Assembly (NCBI GenBank): GCA_001792895.1
Contig: MARA01000011.1
Location: forward strand, 434,001 to 498,000
DNA length: 64,000 nucleotides
Reading direction: 5' to 3'
Origin: Lentinus brumalis
Lineage: Eukaryota > Basidiomycota > Agaricomycetes > Polyporales > Polyporaceae
Shown: in pieces, positions 48,117-58,688 of the stretch
Layout of the letters: each line of letters starts with the position of its first letter
Numbering within the stretch: the stretch's first letter is position 1
Position numbers and translations under genes: made by a program
The notes under the pieces: generated by a model
Told to the model about the DNA's origin: nothing
The model's input: only the letters and a program-made list of their open reading frames with translations
Database searches by the model: none

Positions 48117-48231
48117 CTGCAATTCGGAATTCCTGTCTGGAGACGCAGCGAAACTTTCCACGAGAGGCCGGAGCAAAAGCGCAGTGTGCACACACTCGAT
48201 GTCATCTCCACAAACGAATTCCGAATTGCAG
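48117..48231. repeat. 16-bp perfect inverted repeat with 83-nt spacer
   Basis: CTGCAATTCGGAATTC at 48117-48132 is exactly mirrored by GAATTCCGAATTGCAG at 48216-48231. No coding frame is evident between the arms. It lies about 550 bases upstream of hapX. Confidence 0.7.
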
Positions 48232-48590
48232 CTTGCGCCGCCGGAAACCGACATCTGGAAACATGGGCGGCCAAGAAGCCGGGGACTGCCTGCTCGAATC
48301 TCGTTCGAAACACAATCAAGTAAGCGTCGGACGGGTGCAGCACGCCGGACGGGCTTGCGGACCTCGAGGCGACATGGGTGCCAAGGCTTCTGAGCGGGGC
48401 GGATCGGCTCTAGAGATGAATTGCAGGCCACACGCTGCGAAAGAGACGTTGGAGAAGCCAGGAAGACAGGGTCCATGGGAGGACGAGGAGATGTGCCTGT
48501 CGTCGTCCGAACGAGCTGCAACAGGTCCGATGTCTGGGGATTGGCATCGCAGGCGCCGGGCAGAATCTAGATCCCGTAGCCGCCCGGCGA

Positions 48591-48632
48591 TTATCTGGGG
48601 CCCTGATAAAAGGGAGATGGCTCGCCCTATCT
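48591..48632. promoter_or_regulatory. GATA-type sites upstream of hapX
   Basis: TTATC at 48591 faces GATAA at 48605, making an inverted pair around a TGGGGCCC-like core. Another TATCT occurs at 48628. They lie about 140-180 bases before the hapX start. In other fungi the iron-sufficiency GATA repressor (SreA/Sre1/Urbs1) binds GATA sites upstream of hapX. Its action here is inference. Confidence 0.4.
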
Positions 48633-48771
48633 AATCAGTTAACCCACCAGAGATCTCCCCGTCCCCCTGCGAGCTTCTCATATAGCACCCCCTCCTCCCT
48701 CGCTGTTCCCAGCGTCCTCGACCCTTCTCTCACCATCCCCGACGTCGCGCATCGCGTCCCGCCTCTCCCTG

Positions 48772-50653
48772 ATGAGTGCCCCAGCCACCTCGGCCGAGTC
48801 TTCCGCCTCCTCAGCAAAACTATGGGCAACCGGTATGCCGGATGCGTTCACATGTGTCCCAACGCGTTCTCACAGACATCGGACATAGCTTCGAAGGAGT
48901 GGGTCATCCCCGCGAAGCCAAAGCCAGGCCGCAAGCCCAAGAAAGACGTGGCACCACCACCGCCAGAGAATACCGAGGTGCGTCGTCCGAAATCACCTCG
49001 GCGCTAGTTCCGAAGCTGACCCGAAGGCGCGTGTTGCTAGACCGACGCGAAAGGTCGACGTGTTCAGAACAGGTGCGCATCCTTCCTCGTCGTGCATGCA
49101 TACCCGGCCTGACATGCCTGTCTAGGGCTGCTCAACGCGCGTTCCGCGAGCGTAAACAGTCGCAGCTTGCCGAGCTTCAAGCTCGTGTGCAGCAATATGA
49201 GCAGGGGGAGATCGAGCGGAACGTCGCGCTGCAGAACATCGCGAAGCGGCTCAAGGAGGAGAACGAGAAGCTCCGCAACGAGAACAACGTTCTCAAGGAG
49301 AAGGTCGCCCAGTACGAAGCGGAGCGCAGCTCTCTGAAGAGACCGCGAGACGATTACTCCCCACAGCCACCGTACGACCTCACGCAATCACCTGCTAAGA
49401 AGCGTTCAAGAGCTTCTGTCGATCTCCTGTCCAGTCTGACACAGACCTCCTTCCCACCGACGGCCTATGCCTCTTCTCCATCCGCTATATCCTCGGCGGA
49501 CTCGGATATGCACTCGAGCTTCTCGCCAGTACCCATGCCGCCATCTGCGCGCGACGCTCCCCTCTTCTCCCAGAACTACGGCCTCAACGGCATCTTCGAG
49601 CTTGCGACGTCGGGCAAGTCCAGTCTCTTCGAGCCTGGCGGTTCGCTGGACACCTTCGACTGCGGCTTCTGCAACGACAACACTCCCTGCGTCTGCCGCG
49701 AGCTGGCTCTCCAGCACGTCGCGGAGCGGATGTCTGCCGTCGGAGTTGCATCAATGAAGCTGGAGACAGCTGATCAGAACGCAGCACCCACTACCGCCTC
49801 GCCTGTCATTGCACCACCTCAGCCTTCCTCCATCCTCGACAACCTCCCAGCATACCAACCGCCCATACCATTGCGCCGTCGGACTCACAACCCCTCACTA
49901 CAGCCCATCTTCCCAATCACTCTCCCAGCCGCCGAATCCTCAAAGCCGGAAGTGCCGTCGTGTACTGGCGACCCAGCAAACTGCTTGGCATGTGCCGACG
50001 ACGCGTTCGGGAAAGCCTTCTGCGCCGCCATAAGCCAGTCCGTAGCCGGGTCCTCACCTTGCAAGGACTGTCCTGGTCGCTGCGAGAATGGCAGCGGCAA
50101 CTGCTCTTCCGCGAGGGGGAGCAGCGGTGGTTGCTGTGGAAACCCTGCTGCCTGTGGGCGATCGAACGGCGACCATGGCTCGTCGTCCGCCGCTGCGGCG
50201 GCACCCTTGACGTCCTCGCTGCTGATGTCGGAGCCCCTCACCACGACGGAGACCATTCCCTGCGACGCCGCCTGGCGGCAAATCAAGTCCCACCCGAACG
50301 CCGCCTTCACAGACCTTTCGCTCTTGGCCGATGTCGTCGCCCGCCGCTCCAAGTGCACAGGCCCCCGCGTGGAGATATCACCAGCACCCGGTTCTATCAC
50401 GCCCGAGCGCGGCGTATCTCCTGCCATCGGCCTCCCACCTGCGTTCACACAGCAGTTCGACAGTCAGCCCATCATCCTCACTGATCCCCACGCCCAATAC
50501 CACGAGCGGCAGCGGACACGGACCTCGTCGCCGCCGCAGCTCGTGCCGCAGGAGGTACTGGTCAAATGCGGTCGCCAGCGCGTTCGGGAGGTCATGGCAG
50601 ACGGTGTTCGTGATGCGCTCCGCCTGCTTGATGCCAGGTTTGCTGTGCCGTAA
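48772..50653 (+). CDS. hapX: HapX-like bZIP iron-responsive regulator
   Basis: HapX works with the CCAAT-binding complex to repress iron-using genes when iron is scarce and to respond to iron excess. Four exons join in phase: 48772-48832, 48889-48977, 49041-49072 and 49126-50653, giving 569 aa. The Hap4-like CCAAT-complex-binding motif is KEWVIPAKPKPGRKPKK (residues about 22-38). The bZIP basic region is DAKGRRVQNRAAQRAFRERK, and the zipper runs ALQNIAKRLKEENEKLRNEN. Three Cys-rich clusters follow: CGFCNDNTPCVC; CTGDPANCLACADDAFGKAFC; and CKDCPGRCENGSGNC...GGCCGNPAACG. Such clusters are iron-sensing regions in known HapX proteins. A conserved block near the C-terminus is WRQIKSHPNAAFTDLSLLAD. 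The short exons around the basic region are correctly phased and the gene is intact. Confidence 0.9.
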
Positions 50654-50891
50654 CGAAGAGAGTCACAGGAAGGAAGGAAACGATCGTATGGATCACTAAT
50701 TTACTATCTAAACTTATGCCTCTTCATGCATCGCGCCTGTATTCGTAGTACCCATCCATGTTTTGCTTTGGTTACCCCTATTCAATAGAATTGTCTTCCT
50801 CCTTGTATCTCAATTTGCGAGCCAAGCCGTTCGGGCACCATCGGCTCGAGACCACAACTCGGTAGTCAGCAAGTACGCATATGCAGCGGGA

Positions 50892-53459
50892 TTAGCCACC
50901 TAGAGCCTCGGTGTATTCGGGTTTACGTGTCACTACAGCACGAGCAGACCTCCTCTTCCTGCCCTTCAACCCCTTCCTCGTCACATCATTCCACGTCATC
51001 GCAATCTCACGAATCGCACCACGGAGAGCGCGCTGCTCCTCTGACGTCAACCTCTCCCGAGCTTCATTAGCCACGTGAAGCTCGCGGAATGCAACAGCCA
51101 GCTCCTTCAGAGGAGCTTCGAGCATCTTGTCCTCGAGGGGTGCGACCTGGGGCCAGAGCCGGAGGAGGACGCGTCGCGCCATCCCATACGCCTTCGCCCG
51201 GAAGAACGCGCTCACGAGGGCGTCGACTGCCGGCACGTCTGGACGAACGCCCTGCGCCACCATTTTGCGGAACACCTTGACCGCCATGCTCGGGCGAGCG
51301 AATCGGGCGTACCCAAAGATGAGAATTGTATACGCCTTGACGTTCGGCCGCACACCCGCCTCCATCGCCGAGCGGAGCGTGCCCTCAGCCGCCTCCATGT
51401 CCCCCGCTTGCGCATAGCCCTCCATCAGGGCGGCGTAGTGGTAAATGTTCGGCTCGATCCCTGAGTCGACCATGGCCCGGAATGCCTGTGTCGCGGCTTC
51501 CATGTCGTGCCTGATTACCGCGTCCTGCTTGATGCGCATACCAAGGACGACACGGTCGCTCTGCACCCCGCGGTCAGTGAGAGACTGCACGACTGGGCGG
51601 AGGAGATTGCGGTGTTTGCGGCGGGTGGGGAAGGTGATCCCTGCAATGGGGTGGGAGTAGGCATTACGGACGAGCTCCTCAGTAATAGGTTCCGGGGTTT
51701 CGGGCTTCGCGTGCGGGAAGACGTGCCATCCCCGGGCTCGGGTGCCCTCGCGCTCCTGCCGTAATAACGAAGCCAGCAGAACGTGGAGATGTTGCATCGT
51801 CGGTGTCACCCCCTGAGACATCAGGATGCGGACTATCCTGATCAACTCCCGGGAACTGGCGAGTTCACGTCGGTGCTTGTGGGATAGCAGAACGGTGAGC
51901 GTCGTGGCGTCCGCTTCGACTTCTGCAATACGCATCATGGACAGTACCGCGTGGAGCCCCTTGAGTCCATGGTCCCTGAGAGTGCCAAGCAAGAGGGTAT
52001 TGAAGATCTCAATAGTCGGACGCGTCGGAGGCGGAATAGGTTGCTCCGGCGGAATGGATGCTGTAAAGCCTAGGCGGGGGAGAACGGAGACAGCGGCGGG
52101 AAGATTCACGAGCGTAGTAGCGACGACATGCAGTGCATCGTTGGCCTGACCTGTGGCGAAGTACAAGTGAGCCAGTGCGGCAGCAGTACGGCTGTTGGGG
52201 CGGATATCTGCAGCACGCATCTCTTGCAAGACGCGAATGCCGCGAGGAAGGTCACCTTGATCGGCAAGGTATTCGAGCAGAATGTTGTACGTGGTGACAT
52301 CGACAATGTCCGGGCGGGGAGTTAGGGAGGTGGGAGTGACCGCTGCCAGATCTGCGCTCTCGTCGGCCGCGCCGTCTTCCGGGGTGAAACTTGCCCCAAG
52401 GCCCGATGACGGGTCTTCGGGAACTTGCGTCAGCGACGACAGGATCGCCACCACACCGGACATGTCGCCCGCATCTAACATGAGCTGAACAAGCCCATTC
52501 AAAATGGCGCTCGCGATCTGACCATTGCTCGTCGTCCTCAACGCATCGAGGGCTTGCGCCTTGATGGCGGACGTGAGGCCACAGGAACGGTAGTTGAGCA
52601 TGACAATGGCACATGTCATGCTCGTCACTGGAAATCCAGCAGACTCCATGGCACTGAGCGCGCCGAGAGCGGAAGGGAGATCGTGATTGCGAAGATGCAT
52701 TGAGACGAGAAGGTGGTACGTCAGACGCGATGGTGCGACACCTTCTTTCTCGAACAGGGCCAGGGCCTCCTCGACAGGCACGAAGTGCGGGATCTCCATC
52801 AAGGCTTGCAGTCGCCAGTTGAGTAGTGCTGTGGTCGTGTGGCCGAGGCTTTGTCTTGCTAGATGCCCTACGCGGAGAACGTCTCGCCATCTCTTGCGAC
52901 TGACCAATAACGCCGCGAGTTGACCGTAGAATGTCACAGGAAAACTCTGACCGACCTCCGACGCCAGACGCAAGGTCCACAAGGCGAAATCGGGACCGTT
53001 TGACTTCAGAATGTGTAACACCAGTGCTGGCCCGCGAACCGGATGACGAAGAAGGGGGACGACGTGTAGATTTCGGGAGCGTCGGAGTTCCGGCATGGTG
53101 CAACGGGTGGGGTGTCGAGCAAACAAACAGGTGAGCGCCGACAAGACCTCGGGAGGCGGAGGAAGGGACACCGGATCGTTTCCGCCCGCCCCTTCCTTCG
53201 ACCCGCCCGTTCGAAGACCTGATGGCTCTCCTGCCTCCTGCGGCACATGGTCTGGTGAGGAAGAGCTCGTGTTCCCGGCTGTGGGCGCATGGGAATGTTT
53301 GAACTTGAGAGCTACAGCTGGCGGCCATAGAAGACGACGGGTCGAGTGAAGAGGTTGCGCGATCACGCATAGGGGATTGCGAGGAGCACGAATGCGTTCG
53401 AGGACGCGATTTGCGGCTTGAGACAGTTGCCTGAGGTCCCGGCCAACTCTCCAGGGCAT
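50892..53459 (-). CDS. Pentatricopeptide-repeat protein, probably mitochondrial
   Basis: This is a single long exon of 855 aa. The start at 53459 (MPWRVGRDLRQLSQAANRVL) is the first ATG in frame; the open frame upstream has no ATG. The N-terminus is rich in Arg and lacks acidic residues, as in mitochondrial presequences. PPR units are plain in the middle and C-terminal thirds: VTTYNILLEYLADQGDLPRG, PTIEIFNTLLLGTLRDHGLK, PNIYHYAALMEGYAQAGDME and PNVKAYTILIFGYARFARPS. The C-terminal tail is basic (RKGLKGRKRRSARAVVTRK). Fungal PPR proteins of this kind bind mitochondrial RNA for stability or translation; the target is unknown. Confidence 0.85.
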   Translation of the reverse strand: MPWRVGRDLRQLSQAANRVLERIRAPRNPLCVIAQPLHSTRRLLWPPAVALKFKHSHAPTAGNTSSSSPDHVPQEAGEPSGLRTGGSKEGAGGNDPVSLPPPPEVLSALTCLFARHPTRCTMPELRRSRNLHVVPLLRHPVRGPALVLHILKSNGPDFALWTLRLASEVGQSFPVTFYGQLAALLVSRKRWRDVLRVGHLARQSLGHTTTALLNWRLQALMEIPHFVPVEEALALFEKEGVAPSRLTYHLLVSMHLRNHDLPSALGALSAMESAGFPVTSMTCAIVMLNYRSCGLTSAIKAQALDALRTTSNGQIASAILNGLVQLMLDAGDMSGVVAILSSLTQVPEDPSSGLGASFTPEDGAADESADLAAVTPTSLTPRPDIVDVTTYNILLEYLADQGDLPRGIRVLQEMRAADIRPNSRTAAALAHLYFATGQANDALHVVATTLVNLPAAVSVLPRLGFTASIPPEQPIPPPTRPTIEIFNTLLLGTLRDHGLKGLHAVLSMMRIAEVEADATTLTVLLSHKHRRELASSRELIRIVRILMSQGVTPTMQHLHVLLASLLRQEREGTRARGWHVFPHAKPETPEPITEELVRNAYSHPIAGITFPTRRKHRNLLRPVVQSLTDRGVQSDRVVLGMRIKQDAVIRHDMEAATQAFRAMVDSGIEPNIYHYAALMEGYAQAGDMEAAEGTLRSAMEAGVRPNVKAYTILIFGYARFARPSMAVKVFRKMVAQGVRPDVPAVDALVSAFFRAKAYGMARRVLLRLWPQVAPLEDKMLEAPLKELAVAFRELHVANEARERLTSEEQRALRGAIREIAMTWNDVTRKGLKGRKRRSARAVVTRKPEYTEALGG

Positions 53460-56292
53460 GGACAGCCAGGGTACGGGACGGCGAAATCCCCAGTTCGCCG
53501 CCGTGAGCTGGATACATGTGAGGAGAGCGGACTGCTGGCAACAGGGAGCGAGACATACCTGAGCACGGGGAAGTGCTATGGAGCGTGCGGAGGGGAGCTG
53601 GGGGACATGCAAAGCGTCGAGCAGGGGTCTGACGTGACGAGGCCGACCAGAGTCCAACGCGCAGAACGACGACCTCGCCTTAGTCTGCTTCCAATGGAGG
53701 ACAATAACCGAGAGGTTCCGAATCTGAGTTTGTCAGCAACAATTTGATCTCCGACGACGCGTCAAGATCTATACACACGACGCGTCGACGCGTTGGCGCC
53801 CGCATTCCTACCCTCGTCCGCTCTCGTACGCTCTCGTCCGCTACCCTAGTTACCCTACACAATCGCTGTACCCACCAACTACTATCTAGTCCTCCTGAAA
53901 CCACTCATACACCACCAGGACGTTTTGCTTCACCGCTGATAACAAGCTCTGGCTGAAAATGACCAGCTGCTCCATCTTTGCACGGAAGACTGCAACTGAG
54001 ATGTTCTGAGTCATACCGCGACCCCGGCATACGAGAAAACTGCAATTCACTGGTGAGACCTATACTGCGACGCGTGGCTAGAGGATGTTATTGTTGGGCA
54101 ATAATCGATTCCTGATACTGTAAGTCGCCGGGTGTCTCCGCAGTTGTGAGAGGGTTATAGGTTATATTCCCCCAGATCGTTGTCATCGCGCATATCCGTG
54201 CGACACTCAGAGCACTCGACGACGTTTGCAGAGGGTTCCGGAGAGTTCTGACAAGGGGTGTTGGAGATCTATCTTGCGGCGAGAAGCAGGACCTCGGCTG
54301 AGGCAGCCAACATAGCATTTCCCGTGGGCTGAGCCTTCCTGCGGCAAAGCCGCGTTGCCCTGAGGCCCACAGTACTTCAATGAAGGCATTCTCAGCTTGC
54401 TGAAGGCTGCGATGACCTCTCGGGGGTGCAGTCTCTGTAGAGGACGGCGAGCGCGTACAGGCGCTCGATAATACCCAAAGCAGAGGTGATTTCCTTTTGT
54501 AGCGAGCTGTTACCCTTTTCAGACGGGACCACCTTTTCTGGATGACCGGATCAATATGCCGGTTTCGAAGTCCGCTGATACGGAACCACAGGGTAAAGCG
54601 ACGCGTTTTGAAGCAGACCCCATACGACTTGTCGTATCGTGGGCTGCCTAGGGGAGACAAACCTCGCCTCGACTTTTCGCGCCTGGCCCGCCTTCGGCCA
54701 ACTCCGGCAGGCGCACGGCCCACGCGAGGCGCCCCCGCCTCTTGCGCCTCAACCACAACGCAGTCCGCTCCGTGCATCGTCGACGCGTCCCTGCTCGCGC
54801 TGCCACACTCATTCAACCTCGTGACGGGTGTCTCCCTTACTCGCATACTGCCAGTGCCACTGACAACGTCTCGACCATCGGAGCTCTCTTTAATGACCGG
54901 AAATTCGATATATTGCTGTGGTACCGACGGCCAGCGACGTGGCGACAGCCCGCCGCTGCAGGTCGGTCCCACTGGCTAACGCCGCGCGATTCCCTGGGAT
55001 GTCAAGCCATCATCCGAGGTGCCCTCCTCCTAAAAAAATCACACTCGTCCTCCTCGGCTCCCTCGTGGCGGGTGTCTTGACGGCCTCGCATTTCTGGCGA
55101 CTGAGCTTCTGCAGAAGGGCATATAACATTGATCTAGTACGTGCGTCACTTGTCGCAACGCCGCCTAGGGTGCCCGTTGTATCCCTGTCGGGCTCAAACA
55201 CCCAATCGAGGCGAACATCCTTTGCGATCGGCGCGTGTACGGATGTCCGAGGACATCCCATGTGTCTGCACTTTGTCGTAAAGTATGAAGCTGCCTCCAT
55301 ACCGATGCCTGTACCTGAGAATCGCCATGCTGATGCCAACCGCCCATGCACAGACGGGAGTAAGGAAGTGACCACCTCAAGCCACTCGCTCCTGGCATGT
55401 CTCAAATACCCACGAACTCCGCATCTGCGCGGAATGCTCAAACTGTTCAGGGACACAGGTACAGTGACCGCAACCACGCCGGCCACGAGGAAGAGCTGTG
55501 TTCAGGCGATGCATTGCTAGCACTGGCACTGCGGACCCGTCGCGGACCAAACAGATTTCGTCCACTTTCGTAACAAGGCCGGCGGGAGACGAGTGATGTA
55601 GCCAAGGTGCTTCCGAGCTCAACGCCAACGTGGCAACTCGGCACTGCTGAGGATTCGCCAGCCCCGAGTTCTGAGACATCTCGTGCACCGGTACCTCCGG
55701 GATGCCTGTTTGAGTGCGCTCGACTTCGCGCTCGAGTCCGCGCTCACCCTGCCCTCTATTACCATCGTCGGTCGGCGCAGCTCGTGGGCAAGGTTTGGGT
55801 GATTGCTGACTAGTGATATGTCATGCATTGGATCAGCTGCGTTGCGCGAGTGTATGGCGGTATTTGCCCTACGGGCTGACCATCGTACTTGCAACATGAC
55901 TCGTTTGCGGTGCTGACGGGAGCGTGTAGTCTCGAGGCAGTGGCACTTAGACTCACTGACTCGGCAATTCTCCATGACATCTTCGTGTCCATTGTACTTT
56001 CATCGTCCAGTTCGGTGACACTTTTCCGGGAGTTGAGATCTTGCCCTGATTCTTCCACTTTCATCGGGGTAAGGGTCTTAGGTCGTATGTGACCGCTTGT
56101 CTCAGGCGTTCTTGGTTGGAGAGATTGCGCTGACATGGGCTGTCCTCTGAGAATGTTTGAGATTGACGTCCGGCTACCTCCGTCCCCCCGTCAAATCAAC
56201 ATAGCTCAGTCATGCAGCCATGCATGCTCCCTTGGCTATATAAGTTCGGGGGTATCTGAGTCCCTCCGAACGTCACATCTCACCAACCCACC
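53460..56292. other. Intergenic region with no supported gene
   Basis: About 2.8 kb between two divergent genes. The longest open frame (54088-54972, minus) starts at GTG, has Arg/Ser-biased random-like composition and no motif, so I do not call it. No transposon ends were found. Near the right end a TATA box is listed separately. Confidence 0.4.
56237..56243 (+). promoter_or_regulatory. TATA box of the adenylate-forming enzyme gene
   Basis: TATATAA lies 50 bases before the ATG at 56293, in a GGCTATATAAG context. Such a clear TATA box is unusual among the genes in this window and suits a regulated, non-housekeeping gene. Confidence 0.6.
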
Positions 56293-57197
56293 ATGGTTTC
56301 ACACCGCACCCACCTCACCGTTCTCGAGCAGACCGCTGCACGGTATCCTCTCTCTCCAGCGTTCCGCATACCACGCGTCGACCCTGTCACCCAGGCGATA
56401 CTCGACTGGGACGTTGTCACCTATGGCCAATTTTGGCAAGATGTCGAGCGGTTCGCAAGGTATTGGACAGAGAAGCTCACCGCCGACGGAGTCGTGACTC
56501 GTTCTATCGTCGGGTTATGGTAAGTCTTGACGTCCCCCCTCACGCCGGCAGGGTAACTGAAGGCGAACTCTAGGATCGGCGGCACTACTTATGTGGACGC
56601 CGTGCACATATACTCCATCGCACGCGCGGGCTACATCCCTCAGTACTTCTCCCTCCGGTTACCCAACCCCGACATCATCTTCGAGCTCCTCGAGAAGTCC
56701 AACGGCCGGGCCCTCATCTACGATGCATCATATGCGGTAGTCCCTGGCCAGACCCCCCTCCCGACATATACTGCGGTCGACGCGCGGACACAACCGGCTG
56801 CGGAGGCATCACTACCACCCAACACCGGGAGCTCGGATGGCGACGACACCCTCATGATCTTCCACACGTCAGGGTCGACATCTGGTCGTCCCAAACTCGT
56901 TCCAGTCAGCTACTCCTGGTGGGACTTCGCACTCACGAAGATACACGAGCACATGAAGCCACAGCGTGCTCATAACGGTCGACAAGACGTCACGGTCTGG
57001 ATGTAAGTGCACCACATGTCTTCCGTGTGCTCATGCTGACCATCACGTCACAGGGGGAGTATGTGCCACTTCGGCCAGTCGTTCATGCTCGCAGGCGTGA
57101 TCCAGCACGGGTCCTGCACCGTCCAGTTCACCCAGCAGGGTTTCTCGTCTGACGAGCTCGTCGACATGTTCCACCGCTGCGGTCTCACGCGCATGAA

Positions 57198-57212
57198 CAT
57201 CTTCCCCACCTT
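57198..57212. repeat. Left copy of 15-bp LINE target-site duplication
   Basis: CATCTTCCCCACCTT lies in the host enzyme exon and encodes part of the NIFPT motif. The identical sequence recurs at the far end of the LINE. Confidence 0.85.
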
Positions 57213-57278
57213 GCAACACATCTTGACCTGCTACCACCACCACACCTCCTGAGTGGCTCAAGCTCCCTCTCCTTTGCG

Positions 57279-58688
57279 ATGTCACGGAAGCCAGTATCGA
57301 CTGCTGGACCTCCACCGGACTCTCCGTCAATGCCCTCGCCGACCCCGAAGGCCCGGAAGTCGCAGAAGAAGGCCTCGTCGTCGGCAAGTGCCACCGGATC
57401 AACCACCCAGGCACCACCGGCCTCGCGGACCGCCCTCGAGCTACTCGACGACCTCGAACGCCTCTATAAGAGCTGGAAACCTTCCTACCACTGCAAGACG
57501 AACGACCTCGACTTCAAGGACCTCACGGACAGGCTCCGTGTGCAGATCATCCTCGAGACCGCTGTCCGGAGTGGCGCTGGAGCGGACAATGGCGATGCCA
57601 CCACCACAGACAAAAACCCGGTGACGTCCCATTGTGCTCCGGATCCGTGCTTACCCTTCGCGAACAAGCTGAATGCTTTGACAGAGCAGGCTATTCGCAC
57701 CATAACGGATCAAGTGTCCTCCATTGTCAAGACCGCCCTCGACGGACGCCCTGCGCCTGCCTTCAACCCGCCCGCCCCGATCCCACCACCCCGCCCCCGT
57801 CAGCCACGCGAATCGCAAGATCTCGATGTGGTGATCTCGTTGGCCCGCGTCGACCGACACTCCCCGGTCCGCGCCATCCCCTACGCTGAGCTCAAGTCGC
57901 GAGTGGAAGCTGCGCTCGTCAAATCCGGGGTCCCAGGTCTCGCGGGCTCGACGGTGCAAGGGGTGCGTCGCACCGCCAACGGGGGCATCGCTGTCCGCGC
58001 CAACGACGACGCGCAGGCTCAGCTCCTGCTGCGCGAAGCGGACGCGTGGGTGAAACACTATGAGGAGGGGGCGGCGATTCACAGGAGAACGTACATGGTC
58101 ATGGCCTCTGCTGTACCTACATCGTTCGATCCGAGTGGCCCTCACGCTCGACGCGCGATCTACGAAGCCAATCAAGCCTGTATACCCTCCCCTGCGTCCG
58201 TGCTCAGTGTGCGGTGGCTACACAACCGACACCCCGACCGCGTCGCGAAGTCCGCCTCCACGCTGGTCATCACCGTGGCGGAGCGCGCCACCGCCGAAGC
58301 CCTTGTCAAGCGCCACCTCAACGTGAGCGGCACTTGCTGCCTGACCGCCTACTACGTCCCCCCGGTTCTCCAATGCTTCTACTGCCAAGGTTTTGGCCAT
58401 GTCGCTAAAGCGTGCCCATACCTCTCCGACCCTGCCCGCCTCAAGTGTGCGCGCTGCGCCGGCAATCATATGATCAAGGACTGTCACTGTCCCGAGAAGA
58501 CCAAGTGTACCGACCCACGTACATGTGTGCACATACGTTCCCGCTGCGCCAATTGCGGAGGGAACCACAAGTCTCTCTCAAGTGCGTGCCCCGTGAAGGC
58601 ACGAGCACAGCAAGAATTTGCTGCGCGTCGTGGCCACGGCCACCCTGTTGATCATGTGCTGCCCCATGTTGGGGCTCGCCAGCCATGA
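57279..58688 (+). CDS. LINE ORF1, gag-like RNA-binding protein
   Basis: 469 aa. The N-terminal 60 residues are Ser/Pro/Lys-rich. A middle region holds an RRM-like or esterase-free globular part (VVISLARVDRHSPVRAIPYA, ELKSRVEAALVKSGV, GGIAVRANDDAQAQLLLREA). Three zinc knuckles follow: CFYCQGFGHVAKAC, CARCAGNHMIKDC and CANCGGNHKSLSSAC. Such proteins coat the element's RNA. The stop TGA at 58686 overlaps the ATG of ORF2, so ORF2 is probably made by termination and re-initiation. Confidence 0.85.
   Translation: MSRKPVSTAGPPPDSPSMPSPTPKARKSQKKASSSASATGSTTQAPPASRTALELLDDLERLYKSWKPSYHCKTNDLDFKDLTDRLRVQIILETAVRSGAGADNGDATTTDKNPVTSHCAPDPCLPFANKLNALTEQAIRTITDQVSSIVKTALDGRPAPAFNPPAPIPPPRPRQPRESQDLDVVISLARVDRHSPVRAIPYAELKSRVEAALVKSGVPGLAGSTVQGVRRTANGGIAVRANDDAQAQLLLREADAWVKHYEEGAAIHRRTYMVMASAVPTSFDPSGPHARRAIYEANQACIPSPASVLSVRWLHNRHPDRVAKSASTLVITVAERATAEALVKRHLNVSGTCCLTAYYVPPVLQCFYCQGFGHVAKACPYLSDPARLKCARCAGNHMIKDCHCPEKTKCTDPRTCVHIRSRCANCGGNHKSLSSACPVKARAQQEFAARRGHGHPVDHVLPHVGARQP

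Larger units (their letters stand above)
43570..48771. other. Gene-poor 5.2-kb region
   Basis: Between the permease and hapX most frames are short and unconvincing. Two weak coding candidates (44994-45910 minus; 46619-46901 plus), an inverted repeat (48117-48231) and GATA sites near hapX are listed separately. The rest holds nothing I can name. Confidence 0.4.

Noticed and set aside
48032..48634. 200-codon plus frame upstream of hapX
   Set aside because: No ATG-led conserved block; it spans the inverted repeat and the GATA sites and has no homology signal.
51075..51464. Several plus-strand frames across the PPR gene
   Set aside because: They are antisense shadows of a long, clearly repeat-bearing PPR exon.
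54088..54972. 294-codon open frame on the minus strand
   Set aside because: It starts at GTG, has no motif and is Arg/Ser-biased; the opposite strand has an equally open frame, as expected from GC-rich DNA.
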